Source: Acidimicrobiia bacterium (GTDB taxonomy: Bacteria; Actinomycetota; Acidimicrobiia; Acidimicrobiales; AC-14). From it: a stretch of DNA of 7,099 nucleotides. The notes beneath the pieces were generated by a model. The model saw only the letters and a program-made list of their open reading frames with translations. It was not told the DNA's origin and made no database searches. The stretch spans positions 1 through 7,099 of the forward strand of contig JAFASB010000385.1 in assembly GCA_019244985.1 (NCBI GenBank), given 5' to 3'. Every line of letters begins with the position of its first letter. The stretch's first letter is position 1. Shown here one piece after another: positions 1-6,559 of this stretch. Both the position numbers and the translations under genes were made by a program.

Positions 1-279
1 GTGTTCCGCCGCATTCTCCTTTTCGTTGCCGTCATCGGTCTGGGCTTCATCGTCGCCCGTAGTCGCCGCGCCGCCATCGAGCCCCAGGTTCTCGTACTGC
101 CGGCATGGGTGGACGCCGTCAACGGCGAGTGTCCGCCGACCCACCCCGTGAAGGCCAAGCTCTCGAGCGGGATCTTCCACGTGCCCGGCGGGGCGATGTA
201 CGCCCGCACCAAGCCCGACCGCTGCTACCGAGACCCCGCCGCCGCCGAATCCGACGGCCTGAGACCCGCCAAGCGCTAA
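1..279 (+). CDS. Small membrane-anchored sunset-domain protein
   Basis: This 92-residue protein has one hydrophobic segment (about residues 4-19, LLFVAVIGLGFIVA region) between basic residues (FRR before, RSRR after), so it is probably anchored by its N-terminus. A linker of about 20 residues follows, then a compact domain at about 44-90. The domain begins CPPTHPVKAK, continues with FHVPGG, YARTKPDRCY and AAAESDG, and ends in a basic tail. This matches the sunset domain pattern (CP..HPVK ... S.I.H.PGG..Y.RT.P..C....AAA..G.R.A) known from actinobacterial proteins. Cys44 and Cys75 are the conserved cysteines of the pattern. The domain has no firmly established function known to me. The GTG at base 1 gives a sensible start just before the membrane segment, but it is the first base of the window, so an upstream start cannot be excluded. 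The stop codon at 277-279 lies 13 bp before the left arm of the inverted-repeat cassette. Confidence 0.8.
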   Translation: MFRRILLFVAVIGLGFIVARSRRAAIEPQVLVLPAWVDAVNGECPPTHPVKAKLSSGIFHVPGGAMYARTKPDRCYRDPAAAESDGLRPAKR

Positions 280-292
280 GAGCCAAACCGCA

Positions 293-366
293 AAAACCTC
301 TCCGAAGTTGGTCGCGCGCTCCGCTTCTTCCCGTTTGTCGAGCCGAATTTGAAGATCGGAGAGCTA
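293..366 (+). repeat. Left inverted-repeat arm of the cassette
   Basis: Bases 293-366 align without gaps to the reverse complement of 1191-1264, with 52 of 74 positions identical by hand count. The outer 20 bp (293-312, AAAACCTCTCCGAAGTTGGT) are identical. Further identical blocks are GCTCCG (318-323), CCGTT (331-335) and ATCGGAGAG (355-363). The arm can also pair with itself: CTCTCCGA at 298-305 is the complement of TCGGAGAG at 356-363. The arm starts 13 bp after the stop of the upstream sunset-domain gene and ends 31 bp before the first possible start (TTG 398) of the enclosed gene. I interpret it as a terminal repeat of a mobile or formerly mobile unit. No clear target-site duplication is visible outside it. 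Confidence 0.85.
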
Positions 367-405
367 TTGGGGCGGCGGGTCTGCTGCGCGGGTTTCGTTG
401 TCATA

Positions 406-425
406 CCCCCTCGGCATTCTGGGGG
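406..425 (+). promoter_or_regulatory. Small hairpin just before the enclosed gene
   Basis: CCCCC at 406-410 and GGGGG at 421-425 can pair around a 10-base loop, two bases before the ATG at 428. The GGGGG is the only G-rich run near that ATG and is too close to be a normal ribosome binding site. If formed in RNA, the hairpin could limit translation. A five-pair stem is weak evidence in GC-rich DNA. Confidence 0.25.
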
Positions 426-427
426 CC

Positions 428-1207
428 ATGAACAGCAGGCTGACCATTCCCGATCGGCTGCTCGAGGCAGCCATCGGCAAGACGACTCGCATCATCGACT
501 ACCGGGCGTCAGCCTGGCTGTACGGGCTCGACGGCGTCCCCGAACTCCATCCCGAGTTCTCGGTAGCGCATGGTGCGTGGACGCGAGGGCCGTTCGACCA
601 CCAACGGCGTCGCATTGACGATCTGGAGATCGTCGAGATTGGAGGGATGCCCGTCGCGTCGGTCAGCCAAACGTTGGTCGACCTCGCCGCTGTCGTCGAT
701 CTGGACATCGTCGAGCGGGCCACCGAGTCAGCGCTGCGACGTCGCCTCGTCGAGGAGGCCGCTCTCCGGGAATTCGCCGATCGGTGGGCGTTCCATCGGC
801 ACGGCGTTCCAGGTCTTCGCGAGGTCCTGGACCGGAGGCGCCCCGGAGAAGCGCCGACCGCAAGCGACCTCGAGACGCTCAACCTCCAGGTGTGGCGAAC
901 CGACCCTCGAATCCCGCGACCGGAGCGGCAATGGCCGGTGTTTGACGAACACGGACAGTTCGTTGCGTTCGCCGACTTCGGGTTCCCGCCCCGGCTGTTC
1001 GTCGTCGAAGACGACGGCTTGGGGACGCACGGCTCACCGGACGAGCTGCAGTACGACCTCAATCGCCAGAACTCCATCAGCGATGCCGGCTATGGCTTCC
1101 GGCGTTTCACCTATGCCGACGTCACAAGGCGTCCGAAGTACGTCTGTCGGGAGACGCGCCGCGGATTGGTCGCCGCACCATTTGCCCGTTTACCTCTCCG
1201 ATTCTGA
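428..1207 (+). CDS. AbiEi-antitoxin-like / DUF559 nuclease-fold protein lacking the N-terminal HTH
   Basis: From the ATG at 428 the product is 259 residues. Its order of motifs follows the actinobacterial proteins annotated as 'type IV toxin-antitoxin AbiEi family antitoxin domain / DUF559'. YRASAWLYGLDG (25-36) corresponds to their 'HRSAA.LWGL' segment, GGMPVASVSQTLVDLA (72-87) to 'giPVTs..RTLvDLa', and VERATESALRRRLV (95-108) follows. The C-terminal part has the Vsr/DUF559-like endonuclease fold: a SxLE-type helix (SDLETL, 146-151), ADFGFP (182-187), VVEDDG (192-197), H201, D210, and the ending DLNRQN...GYGFRRFTYADV. Glu149, Asp183, Glu194 and Asp196 are the likely acidic core. The usual N-terminal winged helix-turn-helix of about 45-50 residues is absent, and no AbiEii toxin gene is adjacent. 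An in-frame TTG at 398 would add ten residues without restoring the domain. Neither start has a good ribosome binding site. Two hand-counted lines are about 60% GC against 72% in a serA line. The gene lies inside inverted arms, and its stop is inside the right arm. DNA cleavage is inferred from the fold; real function is unknown. Confidence 0.8.
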   Translation: MNSRLTIPDRLLEAAIGKTTRIIDYRASAWLYGLDGVPELHPEFSVAHGAWTRGPFDHQRRRIDDLEIVEIGGMPVASVSQTLVDLAAVVDLDIVERATESALRRRLVEEAALREFADRWAFHRHGVPGLREVLDRRRPGEAPTASDLETLNLQVWRTDPRIPRPERQWPVFDEHGQFVAFADFGFPPRLFVVEDDGLGTHGSPDELQYDLNRQNSISDAGYGFRRFTYADVTRRPKYVCRETRRGLVAAPFARLPLRF

Positions 1208-1264
1208 ATATGGACGCTCAGAACGGTCACATTCGGAGCACCACACCAACTTCGGAGAGGTTTT
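1191..1264 (-). repeat. Right inverted-repeat arm of the cassette
   Basis: This is the inverted partner of 293-366, with the perfect 20-bp block at 1245-1264. It also folds on itself, more strongly than the left arm: ACCTCTCCGA at 1192-1201 is the exact complement of TCGGAGAGGT at 1252-1261, enclosing 50 bases, and TTTT follows the stem on the + strand at 1261-1264. The arm contains CTCCGA-type motifs at 1196-1201, 1233-1238 (reverse) and 1252-1257 (reverse), in the same relative places as the CTCCGA/CTCCGC motifs of the left arm. It overlaps the last five sense codons and the stop of the enclosed gene (TTA CCT CTC CGA TTC TGA). It ends 7 bp before the serA stop codon. It may also terminate transcription of the enclosed gene, but the long loop makes that a weak terminator. 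Confidence 0.85.
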
Positions 1265-1271
1265 GGGGGCG

Positions 1272-2840
1272 TCAGCTCTCGGAGACCGGGTGGACCCGGA
1301 TCACTCCCGGGGACGAGCGGAGCTCGTCGATCACCTGGGGTGGGACCGGGTTGTCGACGGCGAGGACCATGAGGGCGGCCTCGCCCGCGGGTGACTTGCC
1401 GAGGGCCATGTCGGAGATGTTGACGCCGCCGTTGCCGAGGATGGTGCCGACCATGCCGATCATTCCCGGCGTGTCGTCGTTGCGGATCACCAGCATGTGG
1501 TGGGCAGGCGGGACGTCGGTCGTGTGGCCGTCGACCATGACGATCCGGGGCTCGCTGTTCTTGCCGGCCAAGGTGCCCGCGACGGCGTGCTCGCCGCCGC
1601 GCAGGGTGATGAGATTGACATAGTCACGGGCCGCCGACGACGTCGTCTCCCGCACCTCGACGCCGCGCTCCTCGGCCAACTGCGGGGCGTTGACGTAGGA
1701 CACGGGCTCTTCACTTCCGGCGCGGAGCAGGCCTTTCAACACGGCCAACGTGAGGATCCGCGTGTCGTAGTCGGCGAGCTGGCCCTCGTAGCTGATCTCG
1801 AGCGAGCCCGGGAGTCCGTCGGCGAGCGACGCGTAGATCGACCCCAGCCGTTCGGCCAGCGGCAGGAAGGGCCGCACGGTCTCGGACGCCTCGGTGGCGC
1901 TCACGTTGACGGCGAACGGCACGAAGTCGCCTCCCAGCGCCAGCAGCACCATCTCGGCGATCGTGTCGCCGGCCTTGTCCTGCGCCTCGCGCGTCGACGC
2001 GCCCAGATGCGGTGTCACGACGACCGAGTCGAGCTCGAACAACGGCGAGGACGTCGTCGGCTCCTCGGCGAACACGTCGAGGCCGGCGCCGGCGACGACA
2101 CCGGAGCGCACCGCCTCGGCCAGCGCGTCCTCGTCGACGATGCCGCCGCGCGCGGTATTGACCAACCGCAAGCCGGGCTTCGCCTGCGAGAGCAGGTCCT
2201 TGCCGATGATCCCGAGTGTCTCCGGCGTCTTCGGCAGATGCACGGTCAGGAAGTCGGCGACGCGGACGAGCTCCTCGAGCGACATCAGGTCGACACCCAT
2301 CTGCCGGGCCCGGTCCTTCGACACGTACGGGTCGTAGGCGACCAGTCGCATGCCGAACGCGAGGGCCCGCTGCGCGACCAATGCGCCGACGCGCCCGAGG
2401 CCGACGACACCGAGTGTCTTGCCGTGCAGCTCGACGCCCTCCCAGCGCGACCGCTCCCACTTCCCCGCCTTCAGCGCCGCGTGCGCCTGGGGGATGTTGC
2501 GGGCCTGGGCCAGAAGCAGCGCCATCGCCTGCTCGGCCGCCGAGAGGATGTTCGACTGCGGTGCGTTGACGACCATGACACCGCGCCGGGTCGCCGCAGC
2601 GACGTCGACATTGTCGACGCCAATGCCTGCGCGCCCGACGACGATGAGGTCCTGTGCCGCGGCGAGCACGGGCTCGGTGACCTTGGTCGCCGATCGGATG
2701 ATCAGCGCGTCCGCGCCGGGCACTGCGGTGAGCAGGTCCTCGGGCGAAAGACCCAGCCGCACGTCGACCTGGTGGCCGGCCTCTCGCAGACGCCCGAGGC
2801 CGCCCTCAGCAATCTCTTCGGTGACGAGTATCCGTGCCAC
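1272..2840 (-). CDS. serA: D-3-phosphoglycerate dehydrogenase, long ACT-containing form
   Basis: The enzyme catalyses the NAD-dependent oxidation of 3-phosphoglycerate to 3-phosphohydroxypyruvate, the first committed step of serine synthesis, in the cytoplasm. The 522 residues match the long actinobacterial form (about 525-530). The substrate-binding domain lies at about 1-95 and 285-310. The Rossmann domain at about 96-284 has the NAD motif GLGRVG (147-152). The catalytic residues of the family are visible: Arg231 in NTARGGIVDE, Glu260 in FAEEP, and His278 in PHLGAS. Residues about 318-440 form the intervening (allosteric substrate-binding) domain. Residues about 448-522 form an ACT domain (HHMLVIRNDDTPGMIG, then GVNISDM), which in this family binds serine for feedback inhibition. 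The GTG start at 2840 is preceded by GAGGA six bases upstream and gives the normal N-terminus MARILVTE. The gene is divergent from the permease gene, with 92 bp between start codons. Its stop nearly touches the right cassette arm. Confidence 0.97.
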   Translation of the reverse strand: MARILVTEEIAEGGLGRLREAGHQVDVRLGLSPEDLLTAVPGADALIIRSATKVTEPVLAAAQDLIVVGRAGIGVDNVDVAAATRRGVMVVNAPQSNILSAAEQAMALLLAQARNIPQAHAALKAGKWERSRWEGVELHGKTLGVVGLGRVGALVAQRALAFGMRLVAYDPYVSKDRARQMGVDLMSLEELVRVADFLTVHLPKTPETLGIIGKDLLSQAKPGLRLVNTARGGIVDEDALAEAVRSGVVAGAGLDVFAEEPTTSSPLFELDSVVVTPHLGASTREAQDKAGDTIAEMVLLALGGDFVPFAVNVSATEASETVRPFLPLAERLGSIYASLADGLPGSLEISYEGQLADYDTRILTLAVLKGLLRAGSEEPVSYVNAPQLAEERGVEVRETTSSAARDYVNLITLRGGEHAVAGTLAGKNSEPRIVMVDGHTTDVPPAHHMLVIRNDDTPGMIGMVGTILGNGGVNISDMALGKSPAGEAALMVLAVDNPVPPQVIDELRSSPGVIRVHPVSES

Positions 2841-2918
2841 ACGTCATCCTCGCGCATGCCTGCCAGCACCCCCGTAGAGAACAGTGCTGGCGCCATCCCC
2901 TGAGCGACCGACCTGGCG

Positions 2919-2924
2919 TACCGT
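2919..2924 (+). promoter_or_regulatory. Possible -10 element for the permease gene
   Basis: TACCGT fits the actinobacterial TANNNT pattern and lies eight bases before the GTG at 2933. With no good ribosome binding site upstream of that GTG, a leaderless or near-leaderless transcript is possible. No convincing -35 box is visible. The 92-bp gap between serA and the permease must also hold the serA promoter, which I cannot place with confidence. Confidence 0.25.
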
Positions 2925-2932
2925 TCGAAGTC

Positions 2933-5320
2933 GTGACCGCCGCCCTTCTGCGGGCGCGAGCGGAGTTGCGGGCCCGCCGACGCTCCTGGGTGGCGCTCGC
3001 CGCGCTCATCGGCTTGGGCGCGGCAGCCGTCCTCGCCGCGATCGCCGCCGGCCGCCGCACCGACACGGCGTATCCCCGCTTCGTTGCCGACCACCGCGCG
3101 GGCGACGTCCAAGTCTTCCCGCCGTTCACACCCGAGTACGCCCAGGTCGACTACGGCGCCGCGTCTCGCCTCCCCCAGGTCCGGCTGAGTGCCCGCGTCG
3201 TGTTTCTCGCCACGACTGACTCCAACCTCGCCCTCCTCGCGCCAGAGGACGCGACATACGGGCGGCTCATCGACCAGCCCAAGGTCCTCCGGGGACGGAT
3301 GCCGAGGGCGGACGAGCTCGGCGCAGCCGCCATCCCGTTCACCGTTGCGAACAGCCGCCACCTCCGTGTTGGGAGCCGCCTGACAGTCCAGGTCATCTCA
3401 CCTTTGCCCACCGACACCCCGCCCGGTCCCCCCGTCGCGGTCACCTTGCGAGTCGTCGGCATCGAAGCGACGCCCGGGGAATTTCCGCCGCAAACCCCCC
3501 TGGCCTCCGGGGACCATTTCCTTATCAGCCGCGCCCAGGGCCAAGCGCTTGCCACGCGCGTTCCACCCTTCGAAGTGCTTGTCCTCAGTCTGCGCCGAGG
3601 CGCTGGCGACGTCGCCGCTGTTGAGAACGGCCTGAACCGGCTCAGCGACGGACGACCGATCCTCTCGAACGCATACGCCCCCCAAGCGGCGAACGTGCAA
3701 CGATCCCTCCACCTCCAGGCGGTCGCCCTCTGGGTCGTCGGCGGTCTTCTTGGACTCGTCTTGCTCTTGGTCGCCGGCCAGCTCCTCGCCCGGCAGAGCT
3801 TCCTCGAGGCATCGGACAACGCAACTCTCGCCGCCCTCGGGATGACAGCCGATCAGCTGTGGATGGTCGGACTGATCCGCGCGGCCGCCGTCGGAGCAGG
3901 CGCCGCGGTGGTGGCTGCGCTAACGGCAATCGCGCTGTCGCCACTCACACCGCTCGGCACTGCCCGTACAGCCGAGCCCCATCCAGGCATCGCGGTGGAC
4001 CCGCTCGTGCTGGGCGTGGGTGCGGTCGTGCTCGTCATCGCCGTGGTCGCCGCCGCCGCCGTGCCGACATGGCGGCTGTCCCGTGTGGTCGCGGCGGGCG
4101 GCGGGGACGCCGCGGACGTGGAGCCCGCGCGCAGGAGCCTTGCGGCAATCCTCGTGCCTGGGGTGCTGCCGCCGACGGCCGGCGTGGGTGTCCGCATGGC
4201 GCTGCAGCCGGGCCGGGGCCGGAGTACCGTTCCCGTCCGCTCCTCGCTGACCGCCGTCTCCGTCGCCCTGGCCGCGCTCGTCGCAGCGGTCACGTTCGGA
4301 GCCAGCCTCGGTCACATGCTGAGCACGCCGCGGCTGTACGGATCTTCGTGGGACGCCGTGGTCACGACGACGAGCGCACTCGACATCGCCCCAGCCGTGC
4401 CGGCGATCGCCGCCGACCATCATGTATCTGCAGTCGCGATCGCCGACACGGGAACACCTCTCGCCATAGGTGGGCAGAAGGTCGACGGGCTCGTGCTCAA
4501 GCCGGTACGCGGCCTCATGCAACCGACGGTCGTCGCGGGTCGAGCGCCGACCGCGACAGGAGAGCTCTTACTCGGCACCAAAACGCTGCACCGCCTCCGC
4601 CGCGCCATCGGCGACCAAGTCACCGTGCAGATCACTGTCGTGGGTCCCCACCCGGTGCGCTTCCGCATCGTTGGGAGTGGTGTGCTGCCTCCAACCAGCG
4701 ACGCCGGCCAACTCGGCGAGGGCGCTGCAATGACATATGACAGCGAGCTGCGCCTGGCGCCCCCGGGCATCACCATCCCGGTGTCGTCCACGGCCTTCGT
4801 CCGTTTCGCCCCAGGCGCCAACCGACGGGCAGCCATGGCCGCCCTCGCCCGGGACAGCGGGGACGGCTACGCGGTGCTCGTGCCTCCCAAACCCACCGAC
4901 ATCGTGAACTTCGGCCGCGTCTCGAGCCTGCCTGTCGTCGTTGCCATCCTGCTGGGCCTGCTCGCTGCGGCCACACTCGCCCACACCCTCGTGACATCGA
5001 TCCAGCGGCGGCGGCGCGACCTCGCCGTCCTCAAGACGCTCGGGTTCTTGCCCAGCCAGGTTCGCAGGGCCGTCGCGTGGCAAGCGACGTCGTTCTGCGC
5101 TGCCGCCCTCGTTATTGCCATCCCGGTCGGCGCGGTCGTCGGCCGATGGGCATGGGACGTGTTTGCTCGCCAGATCGGCACCATTGCCGAACCCGTGGTC
5201 CCGCCTGTCGCGCTCTTGGTGCTCGTGCCCGCCAGCGTCCTGCTCGCGAACCTTGTTGCCGCGACACCTGCATTCGTCGCGGGCCGCATCCTGCCGGCGC
5301 CACTTCTCCGCACTGAATAG
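2933..5320 (+). CDS. ABC transporter permease with tandem FtsX domains
   Basis: This 795-residue integral membrane protein has the duplicated 1+3, 1+3 layout of large FtsX/MacB-type permeases. Membrane segments lie near residues 17-40, 262-285, 309-337, 356-380, 439-460, 663-688, 716-740 and 757-780. Extracytoplasmic domains lie at about 41-260 and 461-660. The FtsX signature occurs twice: a diverged SDNATLAALGMTADQLWMVG (294-313) and a clear RRRRDLAVLKTLGFLPSQVR (692-711). Such permeases work with a separate ATPase to move lipids or lipoproteins, or to drive extracytoplasmic conformational work; the substrate cannot be told from sequence. No ATPase gene is adjacent in either direction in this window. 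The reading frame is open back to an ATG at 2834, inside the first codons of serA on the other strand. I chose GTG 2933 because it puts a short basic segment (LRARAELRARRRS) directly before the first membrane helix, as usual in the family. The product ends in LLRTE, 6 bp from the convergent aminotransferase gene. Confidence 0.88.
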   Translation: MTAALLRARAELRARRRSWVALAALIGLGAAAVLAAIAAGRRTDTAYPRFVADHRAGDVQVFPPFTPEYAQVDYGAASRLPQVRLSARVVFLATTDSNLALLAPEDATYGRLIDQPKVLRGRMPRADELGAAAIPFTVANSRHLRVGSRLTVQVISPLPTDTPPGPPVAVTLRVVGIEATPGEFPPQTPLASGDHFLISRAQGQALATRVPPFEVLVLSLRRGAGDVAAVENGLNRLSDGRPILSNAYAPQAANVQRSLHLQAVALWVVGGLLGLVLLLVAGQLLARQSFLEASDNATLAALGMTADQLWMVGLIRAAAVGAGAAVVAALTAIALSPLTPLGTARTAEPHPGIAVDPLVLGVGAVVLVIAVVAAAAVPTWRLSRVVAAGGGDAADVEPARRSLAAILVPGVLPPTAGVGVRMALQPGRGRSTVPVRSSLTAVSVALAALVAAVTFGASLGHMLSTPRLYGSSWDAVVTTTSALDIAPAVPAIAADHHVSAVAIADTGTPLAIGGQKVDGLVLKPVRGLMQPTVVAGRAPTATGELLLGTKTLHRLRRAIGDQVTVQITVVGPHPVRFRIVGSGVLPPTSDAGQLGEGAAMTYDSELRLAPPGITIPVSSTAFVRFAPGANRRAAMAALARDSGDGYAVLVPPKPTDIVNFGRVSSLPVVVAILLGLLAAATLAHTLVTSIQRRRRDLAVLKTLGFLPSQVRRAVAWQATSFCAAALVIAIPVGAVVGRWAWDVFARQIGTIAEPVVPPVALLVLVPASVLLANLVAATPAFVAGRILPAPLLRTE

Positions 5321-5326
5321 GGGCGC

Positions 5327-6523
5327 CTAGCTCAGCAACTTGTTGATGCGATTGAGGCCCTCTTCGAGGTCGTCGTCGCCCAACGCGTAGGAGAGGCGCA
5401 TGTAGCCGGGGGCGCCGAACGCCTCACCCGGAACGATGGCGACGCGGGACTCCTCGAGGATGACCTCGGCCAGTTCGATTGTCGACGCCGGACGGCGAGG
5501 GCCGAGCTCGCGGCCCAGCGCGCCCTCGAACGAAGGGAAGGCGTAGAAGGCCCCGTGGGGTTCGACGCACGACACGCCCGGGATGGCGCCGAGCAGCTCA
5601 ACCATGCGCGTGCGCCTGCGGTCGAAGGCCTGCCGCATGTCTTCGGCGGCATCCATCGGGCCCTGGAGCCCGGCCACCGCGGCCGCCTGAGCGACGTTGT
5701 CGACGTTCGAGGTGGCGTGCGACTGCAGGTTGACGGCAGCGCCGATGACGTCGGTCGGCCCGACCATCCAACCCACGCGCCAGCCGGTCATCGAGTACGT
5801 CTTCGACACGCCGTTGATGACGACGCTGCGCTCGGCCAGCTCGGGCACCCGGGCGACGATCGACGTGAACTCGACGTCGCCGTACACCAGGAGTTGGTAG
5901 ATCTCGTCGGTGACCACCCACAGGTCGTTGTCGGCGGCCCAGCGACCGATCGCCTCGACCTCGTCGCGGGGGTAGACGGCACCCGTCGGGTTGCACGGCG
6001 AGGCGAAAAGCAGCACCTTCGTGCGCGACGTCCGCGCCGCCTCCAGTTGTTCGACGGTCGCCCGGAAGCCGTTCCCCTCATCGGTTGCGACCGGGACCGG
6101 GACGCCGCCAGCCAGTCGGATCGACTCCGGATAGGTCACCCAGTACGGGGCGGTGAACAGCACCTCGTCGCCCGGGTCCAGCAGGGTGGCGAACGTGTTG
6201 TAGAGGGCCTGCTTGGCGCCGTTGGTGACGAGCACCTGCGCGGCGGTGACCGGCATGCCGAGGTCACCGGCGGTCTTGTCGGCGACCGCGGCCCGCAGCT
6301 CGGGCAGACCGCCCGTGGGCGTGTAGTGGTGGAAGCGGGGTTCGGCGCACGCCTTCTTTGCCGCCTCGACGATGTGGGCGGGCGTCGGGAAGTCGGGCTC
6401 GCCGGCACCGAAGCCGATGACATCATCCCCCGCCGCCTTCAGCGCCTTGGCCCGGGCGTCGATCGCCAGGGTCGCCGACTCCTCGATTGAGCCGACCCGC
6501 TGTGAGATGCGTGAGTGCGCCAT
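5327..6523 (-). CDS. aspC: PLP-dependent class I aminotransferase, probable aspartate aminotransferase
   Basis: At 398 residues this is a full-length fold-type I aminotransferase, closest by motif to the Thermus-type (Ib) aspartate aminotransferases. Visible residues are GAGEPDFPTP (39-48) for substrate-carboxylate contact, Asn178 in SPCNPTGAVYP, Asp206 and Tyr209 in TDEIYQ for the PLP ring, Lys241 in NGVSKTYSMTGWRVG as the Schiff-base lysine, and Arg376 in MRLSYA for the alpha-carboxylate. Lys104 in TNGAKQALYN corresponds to the lysine that contacts the second carboxylate of acidic substrates in the Thermus enzyme, which supports aspartate/glutamate use; prephenate as an additional substrate remains possible. 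It would interconvert aspartate and 2-oxoglutarate with oxaloacetate and glutamate in the cytoplasm. The ATG at 6523 starts the usual MAHSRISQRV N-terminus, with GGAAG about 11 bases upstream. It is divergent from serC with 42 bp between start codons, so shared control is plausible. The symbol reflects family placement, not proven specificity. Confidence 0.9.
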   Translation of the reverse strand: MAHSRISQRVGSIEESATLAIDARAKALKAAGDDVIGFGAGEPDFPTPAHIVEAAKKACAEPRFHHYTPTGGLPELRAAVADKTAGDLGMPVTAAQVLVTNGAKQALYNTFATLLDPGDEVLFTAPYWVTYPESIRLAGGVPVPVATDEGNGFRATVEQLEAARTSRTKVLLFASPCNPTGAVYPRDEVEAIGRWAADNDLWVVTDEIYQLLVYGDVEFTSIVARVPELAERSVVINGVSKTYSMTGWRVGWMVGPTDVIGAAVNLQSHATSNVDNVAQAAAVAGLQGPMDAAEDMRQAFDRRRTRMVELLGAIPGVSCVEPHGAFYAFPSFEGALGRELGPRRPASTIELAEVILEESRVAIVPGEAFGAPGYMRLSYALGDDDLEEGLNRINKLLS

Positions 6524-6553
6524 GGTCGATTTCGCTTCCGTTGGTGTTTTCCC

Positions 6554-6559
6554 AATACT
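6554..6559 (+). promoter_or_regulatory. Possible -10 element for leaderless serC
   Basis: AATACT ends six bases before the serC ATG at 6566, the spacing expected if transcription starts at the A of the start codon. The only G-run, GGGG at 6560-6563, is two bases from the ATG and too close to serve as a normal ribosome binding site. The element sits inside the imperfect palindrome CCCAATACTGGG (6551-6562), which could be an operator in the 42-bp divergent gap. No strong -35 box is visible. Confidence 0.35.

Larger units (their letters stand above)
293..1264 (+). mobile_element. Putative inverted-repeat-flanked nuclease-gene cassette (972 bp)
   Basis: Two 74-bp inverted arms, 20/20 identical at the outer ends and about 70% identical overall, bracket one complete gene and nothing else. 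The unit fits between the stop of the sunset-domain gene and the stop of serA, so insertion would disrupt neither. The enclosed gene is lower in GC than serA by hand count. There is no recognisable transposase, integrase or relaxase and no visible target-site duplication. Either the nuclease-fold protein acts in its own spread, or the unit was moved by an enzyme encoded elsewhere, or the arms serve another purpose such as bidirectional termination. The repeats are seen directly; mobility is inference. Confidence 0.5.

Noticed and set aside
499..1077. Open frame on the - strand opposite the AbiEi-like gene, considered as a possible partner or toxin
   Set aside because: The translation is Ser/Arg/Thr-rich without family motifs, while the + frame has clear ones.
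1191..1264. Integron attC-like site
   Set aside because: Although the arm is folded and contains a CAAC/GTTG core, the RYYYAAC and GTTRRRY boxes do not fit. The two arms are inverted rather than direct, and no integrase is visible.
293..1264. IS200/IS605-type element ends
   Set aside because: Those elements have subterminal hairpins, but their ends are not inverted copies of each other and they encode a Y1 transposase, which is absent here.
1497..2903. Long open frame on the + strand opposite serA (468 codons)
   Set aside because: It is antisense to a clearly conserved serA. Its translation is Arg/Gly/Asp-rich and low in complexity, as expected from GC-rich codon shadows.
2834..2932. N-terminal extension of the permease from the ATG at 2834
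   Set aside because: The extra 33 residues are polar and without a signal sequence, overlap the serA start on the other strand, and would occupy the whole divergent promoter gap.
5321..5326. Bidirectional terminator between the permease and the aminotransferase
   Set aside because: The gap is only 6 bp and I see no convincing hairpin with a T-run around it.
5555..6490. Long open frame on the + strand opposite the class I aminotransferase
   Set aside because: It is a mirror of the aminotransferase codons, with no recognisable domain or start context.
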